Positions 1 through 10,750 of a DNA stretch of 53,790 nt are shown piece by piece. How positions within the stretch are numbered: the first letter of the stretch is position 1; every line of letters begins with the position of its first letter. Both the position numbers and the translations under genes were made by a program. Source of the stretch: an uncultured Oleiphilus sp. GTDB lineage: Bacteria; Pseudomonadota; Gammaproteobacteria; Pseudomonadales; Oleiphilaceae. A model generated the notes under the pieces. It worked only from the letters and a program-made list of their open reading frames with translations. It was not told where the DNA came from and did no database searches. The stretch is taken from contig CAJWBJ010000012.1 in NCBI GenBank assembly GCA_913020495.1, positions 1 to 53,790 of the forward strand, given 5' to 3'.

Positions 1-1113
1 TCGGGTAACAACAATAAAGGCGGAAATAATCAGGGGCCACCTGATTTAGATGAAGCGCTTAAACAGATGATGAACAAGATTAATGGTATCTTTGGTTCAG
101 GAAAAGGTAGTGGTAGTTCAAATGGAGGCTCGAAGCAAGGTGCTGGTGGGATCTTGGCGATTGGTTTTATCTTATTGCTGGTCTTTTTGGTCTTTAAGTC
201 CATCTACACTATCGATGAGCAGCAACGAGGCGTAGTTCTACAGCTAGGTAAGTACAACAGAACACTTGATCCTGGTTTACAGTTTGTAATTCCTTTATTT
301 GAAAAAGTTATACCGGTCAATGTGACGAATGTTCGTAATGCTGAAATCAGAGAAGAGATGCTGACTCAGGATGAAAATATTGTTGAGGTTGAACTGAACG
401 TTCAATATACAGTTTCTGACCCGGTAGCTTTTGCTTTGAGAGTTGAAGATCCAGAGCGTAGTTTGCAGCATGCAGCTGAATCAGCATTACGTCATGAAGT
501 GGGTAGTACTAACTTAAACCCAATTATGACTGCAGGTCGTGCAGTATTAGCAGAGGATACACGAACTCGACTTCAGGGTTTTATGAATGAATACGATACA
601 GGTATCAACATTAGCGTTGTTAATATAAAAGGGGCGAGAGCGCCGGCAGCCGTTCAGTCAGCTTTTGATGATGTTCAAAAAGCAATCCTGGATAAAGAGC
701 GTTATGTGAACGAAGCAGAGGCTTATGCGAACTCCGTTGTGCCTGAGGCTCGTGGTAAAGCGCAGCGTATGTTGTCCGAAGCGAATGCTTATAAAGAACA
801 AGTTGTGTCGAAGGCACAAGGTGAAGCTGACCGATTCGAAAAACTATTGGTTGAATATAAAAAAGCACCTAAGGTCACGCGTGAGCGTTTGTACTTGGAT
901 GCAATCTCTTCAGTTTATGGGAGTAGCACGAAAGTAATGGTTGATGTTGAAGGTGGCAATAACATGATGTACTTACCACTTGATAAATTAATGTCTAATC
1001 GTTCATCTGTCTCTTCACGCAACACAAGTGGCAGTGAGGTTTCAGAAATCACTGATCAGGTAATTGAAGAGATACGTTCTCGTAATACTCGTACAGTACG
1101 GGAGGGTAGATAA
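1..1113 (+). CDS. hflK: HflK, modulator of FtsH protease (5' end outside window)
   Basis: This is the SPFH-family membrane protein that forms, with HflC, a large cage around the FtsH protease and limits its access to substrates. The reading frame is open from base 1 and the first visible residues are the Gly/Asn-rich tail typical of HflK N-termini, ending in PDLDEALKQMM, so the true start lies upstream and the ATG at 67 is internal. One membrane segment lies near visible residues 50-67 (GGILAIGFILLLVFLVFK) and is followed by the SPFH/band-7 domain and an Ala/Glu-rich coiled-coil region. The stop codon directly abuts the hflC start, so the two genes are translationally coupled. Identity is secure; only the N-terminus is missing. 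Confidence 0.96.
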   Translation, partial: SGNNNKGGNNQGPPDLDEALKQMMNKINGIFGSGKGSGSSNGGSKQGAGGILAIGFILLLVFLVFKSIYTIDEQQRGVVLQLGKYNRTLDPGLQFVIPLFEKVIPVNVTNVRNAEIREEMLTQDENIVEVELNVQYTVSDPVAFALRVEDPERSLQHAAESALRHEVGSTNLNPIMTAGRAVLAEDTRTRLQGFMNEYDTGINISVVNIKGARAPAAVQSAFDDVQKAILDKERYVNEAEAYANSVVPEARGKAQRMLSEANAYKEQVVSKAQGEADRFEKLLVEYKKAPKVTRERLYLDAISSVYGSSTKVMVDVEGGNNMMYLPLDKLMSNRSSVSSRNTSGSEVSEITDQVIEEIRSRNTRTVREGR

Positions 1114-1986
1114 ATGTCTAAAGCTTCAATGTTTTCTATAATAGTAATACTGATTGGTCTGGTTGTGGTTTCATCGTGTGTATATGTCATTGATGAGCGT
1201 GAAGTGGGCATTAAGTTCCAGTTTGGTGAAATTGTTGAATCAAATTTGCAGCCAGGTCTTCATTTTAAATTGCCTGTAATGCAAAATGTGAAAAAGTTTG
1301 ATGCGCGTATTCTGACTTTAGATTCCAGACCAGAGCGCTTCCTGACTGTTGGTAAAAAGTTTGTCATTGTTGATGCTTTCATTAAATGGAAGATTATTGA
1401 TGTTAAAGCTTATTATAAGGCAACGGCGGGTAATCGTTTTCAAGCAACAAACTTGTTGTCTAACTCTATGAATAAAGGGTTAAGAGATGAGTTTGCTTCT
1501 CGAACACTAACTGAAGTTGTTTCCGGAGAGCGTGATCAGTTGATGGCTAAAATTGGCCAAACACTTAATAAGCAAACTCAAGCTGAGTTTGGTATTGAGG
1601 TGGTTGACGTTCGTGTGAAGGGGATTGATCTTCCTGAAGACCTTAACAAAAACGTTTATCGTAGAATGTCTACGGAGCGTGAGCGTGAAGCTCGTGAGAC
1701 TCGGTCTCAGGGTAAAGAGCTTGCGGAAGGTATTCGTGCCGATGCTGATCGTCAAAAGACTGTTATTGTTGCGAATGCTTATAAAGAATCTGAGCAAATG
1801 CGTGGTAGTGGCGATGCGATTGCAGCGAGTGCTTATGCAACGGCATATAATAAAGATTCGGAATTCTATTCATTTACACGTAGTTTGAAAGCTTATACTG
1901 AAACATTTTCTGGAAAAGAAGATGTATTGCTGTTGAAGCCTGATAGTGACTTCTTCAAATATATGAAGAGCTCAAGCGGTAAATAG
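1114..1986 (+). CDS. hflC: HflC, modulator of FtsH protease
   Basis: HflC is the partner of HflK in the inner-membrane complex that regulates FtsH. The 290-residue protein has one N-terminal membrane anchor (about residues 7-25), the SPFH domain starting at VIDEREVGIKFQFGE, and a charged coiled-coil stretch around residues 185-225 (STEREREARETRSQGKELAEG is split across its start). Length and domain order match the family. The start follows the hflK stop with no gap, with GGAGGG about 8 bases upstream inside the hflK end as the ribosome site. A strong terminator follows, so hflKC ends its transcription unit here and hisZ is a separate unit. E. coli has the same hflX-hflK-hflC order, although hflX is not visible here. 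Confidence 0.96.
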   Translation: MSKASMFSIIVILIGLVVVSSCVYVIDEREVGIKFQFGEIVESNLQPGLHFKLPVMQNVKKFDARILTLDSRPERFLTVGKKFVIVDAFIKWKIIDVKAYYKATAGNRFQATNLLSNSMNKGLRDEFASRTLTEVVSGERDQLMAKIGQTLNKQTQAEFGIEVVDVRVKGIDLPEDLNKNVYRRMSTEREREARETRSQGKELAEGIRADADRQKTVIVANAYKESEQMRGSGDAIAASAYATAYNKDSEFYSFTRSLKAYTETFSGKEDVLLLKPDSDFFKYMKSSSGK

Positions 1987-2004
1987 ATAAATTGTGATTT
2001 AAAG

Positions 2005-2040
2005 AACGCGACAGGCGATTATGCCTTTCGCGTTTTTTTA
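2005..2040 (+). terminator. Rho-independent terminator after hflC
   Basis: AACGCG pairs with CGCGTT and AGGC pairs with GCCT around a short loop, followed by a run of seven T. It lies 18 bases after the hflC stop and separates hflKC from hisZ. Confidence 0.85.
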
Positions 2041-2143
2041 TGTCTTTTGAAAATAAACGCACAAACACAAAAAACTGGTTTGTTTGTGGGCCATAAAGCG
2101 GTAAAATCGCGGGCTTTCGGGTGTTACGTAGAAGAGTGTTGAT

Positions 2144-3340
2144 ATGAGTGTGTCAGAACGCTGGCTATTGCCGGACGGAGTAGATGAGTTACTACCGCCA
2201 GAAGCGTGGGCTGTTGAGAAAATGAGACGGTCTATGCTGGATACTTATGCTCGTTATGGCTATGAGCTTGTTTCACCACCATTGATTGAGTATATCGAAT
2301 CCTTATTGACAGGAACTGGTAATGATCTTGATTTACAAACCTTTAAGATAACGGATCAACTCACAGGTAGAATGATGGGGGTTCGAGCGGATATCACGCC
2401 TCAAGTCGCTCGAATTGATACCCATTTGCTAAAAAGTAAAGGTATTAGTCGCCTTTGTTATGTCGATACTGTCTTACATACACGCCCTGCGCACAGGCTT
2501 ACAAATCGTAGTCCTTTACAGGTAGGTTGTGAGTTATTTGGCGAATCAGGGCAGAGCGCCGATGTTGAAATTATTTCTTTGATGTTAAATACATTGGAGT
2601 TGGCGGGCGTTAAACAGATTCATATTGACCTGGCGCATGTTGGTATTTACCGCGGCTTGGTAGAATCTACCAAAATGAATAATGAGGTAGAAACCAAGTT
2701 ATTTGATGCGTTAAGTCGTAAGTCTTTACCTGATTTAGATGCCTTGGCTGTCGAGGCAAAGGATGATGCCGTTGTTATTCGTTTGATTCGTGACATTGCA
2801 AACCTAAGTGGTGGCGTTCAGGCTCTGGATCAAATTAGAGCGAAAGTTGAAAAACTTGTGCCATCATTGCCTTCTGTTATTTCTGCAATTGATGAGCTTC
2901 AAAGTATTACCAAACAGATTCAACAAAGGTTTTCAGGGGTTGAGATCGGTTTTGATTTTTGTGAATTGCGTGGTTATAACTACCATACCGGTATACTATT
3001 TTCAGCCTTTAGTACCAGTTATGGTCATGCCTTAGCAAAAGGTGGTCGTTATGACAATGTGGGCAAAGACTTTGGTGAGTCGCGCCCTGCAACAGGTTTT
3101 AGTGCTGATCTAAAATCATTGGTAAGGTTACTTGAAAATAACAGTAGCGATATTCACAAAGCACCTTCGGGCATCTTGGCTCCAGCGGGAAGTGATGATG
3201 CTCTATTAATAAAGATCGCAGAACTACGCAAGACTGAACGTGTTGTGCAGCAATTAAGTGCACAAGATGAACATGAAACTTATAATTGCCAGAAACGTTT
3301 AGTACTTGAAAACGAACAATGGCAGCTGAAAGAAATTTAG
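2144..3340 (+). CDS. hisZ: HisZ, ATP phosphoribosyltransferase regulatory subunit
   Basis: HisZ is a catalytically idle histidyl-tRNA synthetase paralogue that forms the octameric ATP phosphoribosyltransferase with short-form HisG, the first step of histidine synthesis. The 398-residue protein has the class II fold (GVRADITPQVARID; CELRGYNYHTGILFSAF; GGRYDNVG) but no C-terminal anticodon-binding domain, which distinguishes it from HisS. Placement between hflC and purA is a common gammaproteobacterial arrangement. PurA makes adenylosuccinate for AMP, and the histidine pathway consumes ATP, so the neighbours are metabolically linked. The ribosome site (GAAGAG) is modest. Its presence implies that this organism uses a short HisG encoded elsewhere. 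Confidence 0.93.
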   Translation: MSVSERWLLPDGVDELLPPEAWAVEKMRRSMLDTYARYGYELVSPPLIEYIESLLTGTGNDLDLQTFKITDQLTGRMMGVRADITPQVARIDTHLLKSKGISRLCYVDTVLHTRPAHRLTNRSPLQVGCELFGESGQSADVEIISLMLNTLELAGVKQIHIDLAHVGIYRGLVESTKMNNEVETKLFDALSRKSLPDLDALAVEAKDDAVVIRLIRDIANLSGGVQALDQIRAKVEKLVPSLPSVISAIDELQSITKQIQQRFSGVEIGFDFCELRGYNYHTGILFSAFSTSYGHALAKGGRYDNVGKDFGESRPATGFSADLKSLVRLLENNSSDIHKAPSGILAPAGSDDALLIKIAELRKTERVVQQLSAQDEHETYNCQKRLVLENEQWQLKEI

Positions 3341-3378
3341 CACGTGTACATCGGGTATTGATCCGGTCCTACAGATAA

Positions 3379-4689
<1,311 letters not shown>

Positions 4690-4730
4690 GCTTAAACCTA
4701 ATATTTAATCCAATAATTATCGCTAGAGCG

Positions 4731-4762
4731 GCTCCTACAGATTATTTTTTATTTGTAGGAGC
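4731..4762. terminator. Shared hairpin between convergent purA and dehydrogenase genes
   Basis: GCTCCTACA pairs with TGTAGGAGC (9 bp) around an AT-rich 14-base loop. T-rich sequence follows on the plus strand. The arm TGTAGGAGC resembles intergenic palindromic repeats common in gammaproteobacteria, so it may also be a REP-like copy. Confidence 0.55.
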
Positions 4763-4784
4763 GATCTTCTTTTATTTTTGCTTT

Positions 4785-5657
4785 TTATTTCTTTGGTCTT
4801 AATCGCTCAAGTAAGCTAGAGGTATCCCACCTGTTTCCTCCCATGTCCTGTATGTCTGCATAGAATTGATCAATTAATGCTGTTGCAGGTAGCTTGGCCC
4901 CAAGTTTACGGGCTTCAGACAGGCAGATGTCCAAATCCTTACGCATTAAATCAACAGCAAAGCCATGTTCATATTCTCCTTGAATCATCGTGTCAGAACG
5001 ATTATCCATCTGCCAGGATTGAGCAGCACCTTTAGAAATTACTTCAATGACTTGTCGGCAGTCCAGACCAGCTTGTTCGGCAAAGTGAATCGCTTCAGCT
5101 AAACCTTGAACAACCCCGGCCACAGCGAGTTGGTTCGACATTTTAGTTAGCTGCCCAGCGCCATTTTTTCCAAGAAGTGTAACGGCTTTTGCGTAATTGG
5201 ATATAATGGGTTTGGCTTTTTCAAATGCTGATACTTCTCCACCACACATAACGGTTAACTGGCCGTTGATAGCGCCTTGTTCACCGCCTGAAACAGGTGC
5301 ATCTATGAAATATAATCCTTTCTCGTGTGCTTTTACTGAAATTTCTCGTGCAATACTGGCTGACGCCGTCGTGTGGTCAATTAAAATGGTACCCTTTTGG
5401 CTACGATTAACTAAACCGTTCTCAGATAAATAGATTTCCCTTAAATCCTGGTCATTACCAATACAGGTGATAATGAAATTGAAGTCCTGTAATTGAGTGT
5501 CTAAGGTTTCAAAATTAGCGCCTTTAAACTCATTTAGCCATGCTTTGGACTTGGAGCTAGTTCGGTTAAAAACCGAGGTCAGGACTTGTTTTGAGAGGTG
5601 ACCTGCCATGTGATAACCCATAACGCCTAAGCCAATAAATAACGTTTTTTGTGACAT
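4785..5657 (-). CDS. NAD(P)-dependent beta-hydroxyacid dehydrogenase
   Basis: This is a member of the 3-hydroxyisobutyrate dehydrogenase / tartronate semialdehyde reductase / GLYR1-like family. The N-terminal Rossmann motif is GLGVMGYHMAGHL (residues 10-22), the substrate-binding signature is DAPVSGGEQGA, and the catalytic lysine lies in GQLTKMSNQL, followed by the all-helical C-terminal domain. At 290 residues it is full length. The specific substrate cannot be told from sequence: succinic or glyoxylic semialdehydes are typical for GLYR1-like members, and hydroxyisobutyrate for others. It appears to be a single-gene unit convergent with purA and separated by 86 bases from the kinase gene upstream of it on the same strand. 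Confidence 0.88.
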   Translation of the reverse strand: MSQKTLFIGLGVMGYHMAGHLSKQVLTSVFNRTSSKSKAWLNEFKGANFETLDTQLQDFNFIITCIGNDQDLREIYLSENGLVNRSQKGTILIDHTTASASIAREISVKAHEKGLYFIDAPVSGGEQGAINGQLTVMCGGEVSAFEKAKPIISNYAKAVTLLGKNGAGQLTKMSNQLAVAGVVQGLAEAIHFAEQAGLDCRQVIEVISKGAAQSWQMDNRSDTMIQGEYEHGFAVDLMRKDLDICLSEARKLGAKLPATALIDQFYADIQDMGGNRWDTSSLLERLRPKK

Positions 5658-5743
5658 GAATTTACCATTTAGATTGAAGTTTATTTTTTATATTTATGGT
5701 ACTGCTTTGAGTGTATAAAGTGTCTGAGTGAATAAAAATATTT

Positions 5744-8347
5744 TTATGATTGATTCACAAGTGCAGGAAGCATAATCGTAAAACAAGTACCATGGCCAAG
5801 CTCACTCTCCACAGAAATCGTACCTTTATGCTTTTCTACTACAACCTTCACAAAATTTAAGCCAAGTCCAGCGCCTTTCTCACCATTCATTTCAGTATGA
5901 CGCTGACGACGGAAACGATTGAATATATAGGGTAGCTCATTCTTATCAATACCGAAGCCTTGATCTGTAATGCATAGCTTTGCCATGTTGTTTGTCAGGC
6001 TTAAGGTGAGGGTGATTGATGTGCTACGATCACTGTACTTGATTGAATTTGAAAGTAGGTTGGTAACCATGCGTTCCATCAGCTCTGCATTACCTGATAA
6101 CCATAAGGGGTCATCTTCTTTAAAGATGATTTTAATATCCTTCGATTGAGCAAAATGTGCTTGGGAATCGATGCTGTTTTCTAGTGTATTGGCCAGATCA
6201 AATTCATAAAATTCTTGTTCTGCACTTTGCTCTGCTCGTGTGATCTGCAGAAATTGATCAGACAGACTTAAACTTCGTTTTGCGTGTTGTTCGATATCTT
6301 CAATTAAATCGTTATGCCATTCAATTCTGCCAGAGCGTAAGCCGTGAAGCATAGCAAGCTGAGACACCAGCGGAGAACGTACATCGTGTGAAAGGAAGTC
6401 GATCAATTGGTTTTTTTCACGTTGTTGTTGGCGAATTTTGGTGATATCAGACAGCGTTATCATCAGTCCTGCATCGCTATCTTGATCAACTAAAAAGGGC
6501 ACGCAGTGAATGAGCAAATCGCGTTCATCAAGTTGAATCTCGTCATTACTTTGCTCCCCAGAAATTAGGGCATGACCAATATGTTCAATAATACTGCTGT
6601 GTAGAGATGCGTTGAATAGAGAATGTAGTGGTTTTCCGATTAAACCTTGCTCTGTTTTCTTTAACCAGTTTAGAGCTTGGCTATTACAAAACACTATAAT
6701 TCCGACAGGGTCCGTGACGATAACCGCCCCGGGCATTTCCTCGAAACCTTTGGTGATAAATGTTCGCATGTCTTGCATGGAATTAATTGCATCACGAACT
6801 TTAGCTATTCGACCGGCAATGCGCTCGTAATAACGTCTGTTTACTCGGTTGGGTGGGGGGAGTAAATTGAGCTTGTTGAGGAATTCCTTGACGTAGGCCC
6901 TATTACTTTCGGTACCTGAAGCGGTTTTATCCCATGAAAAACCTAGTTTGAATGTATCCTGATTTTGTTTCAGTTTTATCCAGCTTTCCTGTTCTGTGTG
7001 CTGCCAATGACCTAATGTTTTGATTTTAGCTTTGGTTAAACCTTCTTTTTCGAAGCTGTGTAAGGGCTGGTTATTCTTAATTAGCAGGTAATGTTGTGGT
7101 TTTAATAGTGCGGTTAAGGATAGAAATACTTTTTCTAATGGGTGTTGGTCTAACTTACGAAAATCAATATTTTGTTCTTCGGTTAATCTTGTAAGTTCAT
7201 GATTTAAAAAACTATTAAGATGACGCATTCTCTGCCAGCTCCAAAGTGGATAAGCGAGTAATATGCCTATAACGCTATTGATCGGTGGAAACCAGGTGTG
7301 ATCATAAACGATCAATGCATAACTAAATGCAATAATGAGAAAAACCAATAGAATCGTTGATGGCATTACATGGGTGGGCTTTAAACGAGGGAACATCAAA
7401 ATAGGGATCATAATAAAAGCGAATGTCAGTAAATACCCCCAGATTGAAGATACGGGTTGAATCGCAGTATTTGTCATTAATGCAGAATAAGCATTTGCAT
7501 GTAGCTCTACACCAGACATCGGCGCCCGGGATTTAGAAACGGGTGTGGGAATGATATCGCCTAAACCTGTGGCGCTAGCACCTATTAATACGATTTTATC
7601 CCGGAACATTTCGGCGGGCACTTGATCGAGCATGACATCAAGGTAGCTATAAGTTGGGAATGTGCCGCCAGGGCCAGCAAATGGAATCAACCTATATTGC
7701 GTTTTTACAGACATATAAGGCGCCGCTTTAATGCTTTCGACTTCCCTTATATATTTAATCATGGGGTTTATTTCGCTTGCCATCGCCATAGAAATGCTTG
7801 GCCAGAAGGCATCACCGACCCCTGAGTTTAAAAATAATCCTCTAGCCAAACCATCTTCATCGATATCTACATGAACATGACCCAAGCTTTTTGCTGATTT
7901 TACTAACTCGGGTATGGGGAGTATTTCAGAAAGGGTATTGCCTAGGCTTAAAGGGTTAATGTGTAATGGTAAAATTACATTGCCATTATTTTTTATAGCG
8001 CGTGCAAAAACTGCATCGTCTTCAGGGTAAATTGCCCCACGTTCAGAAAATATAATATCGAAAGAAACTAGTGCGGTATTGTATTCAGTTAGCTTATCAA
8101 TCAGTTGGGCATGAATTCCTCGCCGCCAAGGCCATTGACCTATGCCGTTAAGACTTTTCTCATCAATGGCTATAATAACCGTATTTGGGTCAATAGGTGC
8201 CGGTGCAACATTTATCGCAGTATCATAAGCGAGTAAATCAAGTCGTTTTGCGGCTTGAGTATATACAAGTAGCCCGCTAATAATTAATAACGCGAGGGTT
8301 AGCAGGTATTGCTCATACGGGCGAGGGTCATTAAGCTTAGATGACAT
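5744..8347 (-). CDS. CHASE2-PAS sensor histidine kinase
   Basis: This 867-residue membrane kinase has a short cytoplasmic N-terminus, a first membrane segment (about 17-33), a large extracytoplasmic CHASE2 domain (about 40-300, with VIIAIDEKSLNGIGQWPWRR and the conserved IVLIGASATGLGD near its end), three membrane segments (about 305-372), a linker, a PAS domain (about 540-640) and a HisKA/HATPase core. The phospho-accepting histidine is His654 in FLSHDVRSPL. The N box is NLLSNSIKYS and the G boxes are DQGFGIDKNE and GAGLGLNFVK. There is no receiver domain, so the OmpR-type regulator encoded two genes upstream is the likely partner. CHASE2 ligands are unknown. The gene follows the LysM-FecR gene by 56 bases and is probably in the same operon. 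Confidence 0.92.
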   Translation of the reverse strand: MSSKLNDPRPYEQYLLTLALLIISGLLVYTQAAKRLDLLAYDTAINVAPAPIDPNTVIIAIDEKSLNGIGQWPWRRGIHAQLIDKLTEYNTALVSFDIIFSERGAIYPEDDAVFARAIKNNGNVILPLHINPLSLGNTLSEILPIPELVKSAKSLGHVHVDIDEDGLARGLFLNSGVGDAFWPSISMAMASEINPMIKYIREVESIKAAPYMSVKTQYRLIPFAGPGGTFPTYSYLDVMLDQVPAEMFRDKIVLIGASATGLGDIIPTPVSKSRAPMSGVELHANAYSALMTNTAIQPVSSIWGYLLTFAFIMIPILMFPRLKPTHVMPSTILLVFLIIAFSYALIVYDHTWFPPINSVIGILLAYPLWSWQRMRHLNSFLNHELTRLTEEQNIDFRKLDQHPLEKVFLSLTALLKPQHYLLIKNNQPLHSFEKEGLTKAKIKTLGHWQHTEQESWIKLKQNQDTFKLGFSWDKTASGTESNRAYVKEFLNKLNLLPPPNRVNRRYYERIAGRIAKVRDAINSMQDMRTFITKGFEEMPGAVIVTDPVGIIVFCNSQALNWLKKTEQGLIGKPLHSLFNASLHSSIIEHIGHALISGEQSNDEIQLDERDLLIHCVPFLVDQDSDAGLMITLSDITKIRQQQREKNQLIDFLSHDVRSPLVSQLAMLHGLRSGRIEWHNDLIEDIEQHAKRSLSLSDQFLQITRAEQSAEQEFYEFDLANTLENSIDSQAHFAQSKDIKIIFKEDDPLWLSGNAELMERMVTNLLSNSIKYSDRSTSITLTLSLTNNMAKLCITDQGFGIDKNELPYIFNRFRRQRHTEMNGEKGAGLGLNFVKVVVEKHKGTISVESELGHGTCFTIMLPALVNQS

Positions 8348-8403
8348 GTTGTGGCTGTTACTAGTCCTTATCCTTGGTTTTAATTCTTAAGATGTTTTTA
8401 CTT

Positions 8404-10014
8404 CTAGTCTTTTATAAAGAGTTCTTTTACCGGACCATAATTTGAAGTGTAAAGTTCATTTCCTATTCCTTTAACTCTGGCATAGTAATGCTTTCCAGGG
8501 CTAAGTCTTAAGTGTGCTTTTGATTTTCCAATTGTTTCTTCTTTTAATATGTTTTGGAAGGTACTTGAATCAGAAATCTGCAAAATATAACCATTAGCGT
8601 TTTCAATATTAGCCCAAAATAAGCCTACTTGGCTCTCAATGTAATTAACACTTAATATTTTAACAGGCTTAAGTAGGCCGCGAATAGATAGTTTTCGGGT
8701 AGCGCTCGTACTTTCCTGGCTATTGTTAGCTAATGCAATAATTCGCCAGAAGTAACTGCCCGGGGCCAAATTTTTATTTAGGGAAACCTGTGGGTATGGC
8801 TCAAAATTATAACGAGTTAGAACTGTTTTAAAGTCAGGGTCACTTGAAACTTCTAATTTACCTTTTACGCTGGCATCTTTGAATTTCCAGATAAATGTGG
8901 GTTTAGGATTGTCTAAAATACTTCCATCATGTGGAGCTAGTAGTTCCGCCATTTCAGAGGCGATATCGATGGATAAATTTGAATTTTCATTCATTCCTTC
9001 AAAACCTTTGTTATTCACAGCTCGCATTGCAACACGATAATCGCCATTTTTAACATGCTCTAATGTCACCTCCGGTTTTTTGAGTTTCGAGGAGTGTATT
9101 AGTTTGTTGTTGTTATCAGAAAGTTCATAGCGATAACCTGTTGAGTTTTGCCTATCTTCCCATTGAAGTTTTGCAGGCAGGTCTGTAATAGTATTTTCTG
9201 CAAACTGGGCTTTAGGTGCGATTGGTAAAGAGCTTTTTTCAATGCTTGTAGTTCCTTGTTTAACTCTAGCGCCTTCACCTGCATGTACAGCAACCTTTCC
9301 ATGTTTATGGATGAAATCTACAGTGCCTTCCGTTACTTCAACTTTAGTTTCACCATTGGAGCTCTCTAGACGAAATTTTGTTCCCCTGACTGCCGCAACA
9401 GCTGAAGGTGTCGTTATTTCGTAACGGGAGCCTTTAACTAAGGGGGTTACTTCTGTTGATAGTGAACCTCTTTTTAAACGCATTCGAGTATCGACCATGC
9501 CCGTTTGACCATAATGAGACAATTTATTGAAAACCAAGTTGGAGTTTTTTTCTAAACGAATAATGGTGCCGTCGGCCAATTTGATTAATAGGGTTCCATT
9601 TCTAGTAGCTACTTCATCACCGACATTAATTGCCATATTAGCTTTTAAAATTTTAAAGTAGCTGGCTTTAGTGCGTTTTACTTGTGCGCTACCAGAAATA
9701 GACATGACTTTAGCTGGTTTGGGTTGATGTTTTAACCATTTCATTGGTACGCGGATGATAGAACCGGGTTCCAATGAAGCAATATTATCAATGTGGTTGT
9801 AGCGAACTAGGTCAGACCAGGTGTGCTTTGTATTGAGTAATTGTTTGCTGACTTGCTGTAAATTGTCTGAAGGCCTTAATGTGTAGTGCCATTCTTGTTC
9901 TTTAGTTTCTTTTTCCTGAGCAAAAGTGTTAGGTGAAAGGGTGCAAGCAAGTAATACACAGCATAGTATCGCTATAAACTGTGTTTTTGCTGAAACGAAG
10001 ACGCTCACTTGCAT
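8404..10014 (-). CDS. Secreted LysM-FecR domain protein
   Basis: The 536-residue product has a signal peptide (hydrophobic residues 13-30, likely cleaved after TFA), a LysM peptidoglycan-binding module (about 41-92), a FecR-type domain (about 130-225, with ITTPSAVAAVRGTKFRLES) and three beta-sandwich-like repeats to the C-terminus that each carry a tryptophan followed by Gly-Tyr/Phe-type strands (QWEDRQNSTGYRYELSD; GLFWANIENANGYILQISD). A weaker lipobox-like LLAC inside the signal means lipidation cannot be excluded. FecR domains usually relay periplasmic signals. Here the gene sits between a response regulator and a CHASE2 kinase, so I infer a periplasmic accessory or ligand-sensing protein anchored to peptidoglycan that feeds the kinase. 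The exact role is not known. Confidence 0.85.
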   Translation of the reverse strand: MQVSVFVSAKTQFIAILCCVLLACTLSPNTFAQEKETKEQEWHYTLRPSDNLQQVSKQLLNTKHTWSDLVRYNHIDNIASLEPGSIIRVPMKWLKHQPKPAKVMSISGSAQVKRTKASYFKILKANMAINVGDEVATRNGTLLIKLADGTIIRLEKNSNLVFNKLSHYGQTGMVDTRMRLKRGSLSTEVTPLVKGSRYEITTPSAVAAVRGTKFRLESSNGETKVEVTEGTVDFIHKHGKVAVHAGEGARVKQGTTSIEKSSLPIAPKAQFAENTITDLPAKLQWEDRQNSTGYRYELSDNNNKLIHSSKLKKPEVTLEHVKNGDYRVAMRAVNNKGFEGMNENSNLSIDIASEMAELLAPHDGSILDNPKPTFIWKFKDASVKGKLEVSSDPDFKTVLTRYNFEPYPQVSLNKNLAPGSYFWRIIALANNSQESTSATRKLSIRGLLKPVKILSVNYIESQVGLFWANIENANGYILQISDSSTFQNILKEETIGKSKAHLRLSPGKHYYARVKGIGNELYTSNYGPVKELFIKD

Positions 10015-10060
10015 TTAATTCTCCAATTAGATTTCTTTGTGGAAAGTTTTCATCCCTGTT

Positions 10061-10750
10061 TTATTCGTTTACACGCTCTAAGCGATAACCATGTTGATAA
10101 ATTGTTTTTACCCTAAAACCGTTTTCAGGTTTGATGTTTAGTTTTCGTCGCAAACGGCTCATATGTGTGTCAACTGTTCTGGTATTAATATCACTGGTAA
10201 TGCCCCAGACACGCTCAAGTAAGAAATCTCTTGAAAGTAAACGTCCGATGTTTTGAAACATAAATACTGCCAAATCAAAATCTTTATCTGTTAGAGAAAT
10301 ATCTTCTCCGCTTGACAGAATCGTGCGCTTATTTAAGTTAATGACGTAAGGGTCAATAACTAACTCTTCTTGTTCTTCTGCTTCGTTACTCATTCGTCGG
10401 CTAAGTGCATTTAATCTTGCTTTAAGTTCAGCAGGGCGAGCAGGTTTGACAAGGTAATCATCTGCACCCGCATCTAAAGCAGTAACAATGTCATTTTCCC
10501 CATCTTTTTGTGTCAAAAATAAAACAGGTATGCGCCAGCTTAATTCTGAACGTATTTCTTTTAATACTTCTGTGCCTTCCATATCTGGAAGCTGCCAATC
10601 TAGAATTAATAGATCATAACTATTATGTAGTACCGCATAAGCAAATGATTTTCCTGTATGGAAGTAATCACAGCTATGTCCATTTTCAACCAACAGCGCA
10701 CTCAAATTTTGGGCTTGTTCAATTTCGTCTTCAAGTAGTGCTATTTTCAT
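10061..10750 (-). CDS. OmpR/PhoB-family response regulator
   Basis: The 229-residue regulator has an N-terminal receiver domain with the acidic pocket at residues 8-9, phospho-acceptor Asp51 (LLILDWQLPDMEG), Thr80 and Lys102, and a C-terminal winged-helix domain (about 130-227, ending in VKTIYQHGYRLE). It is the first gene of a three-gene minus-strand operon with the LysM-FecR protein (46 bases downstream) and the CHASE2 kinase, its probable cognate kinase. Targets are unknown. The 294 bases upstream, shared with bolA, must hold its promoter, and autoregulation is plausible but not shown. Confidence 0.92.
   Translation of the reverse strand: MKIALLEDEIEQAQNLSALLVENGHSCDYFHTGKSFAYAVLHNSYDLLILDWQLPDMEGTEVLKEIRSELSWRIPVLFLTQKDGENDIVTALDAGADDYLVKPARPAELKARLNALSRRMSNEAEEQEELVIDPYVINLNKRTILSSGEDISLTDKDFDLAVFMFQNIGRLLSRDFLLERVWGITSDINTRTVDTHMSRLRRKLNIKPENGFRVKTIYQHGYRLERVNE

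Noticed and set aside
1507-1797. A reverse-strand frame inside hflC
   Set aside because: It lies wholly within a conserved gene and has no domain or ribosome site. The same applies to the other antisense frames inside hisZ, nadB, degP, the kinases and the AdeT-like genes.
2144-3340. Histidyl-tRNA synthetase
   Set aside because: It lacks the anticodon-binding domain, and its context next to purA fits HisZ.
5744-8347. CHASE2 adenylate or guanylate cyclase
   Set aside because: The C-terminal part is HisKA/HATPase with clear H, N and G boxes and no cyclase domain.
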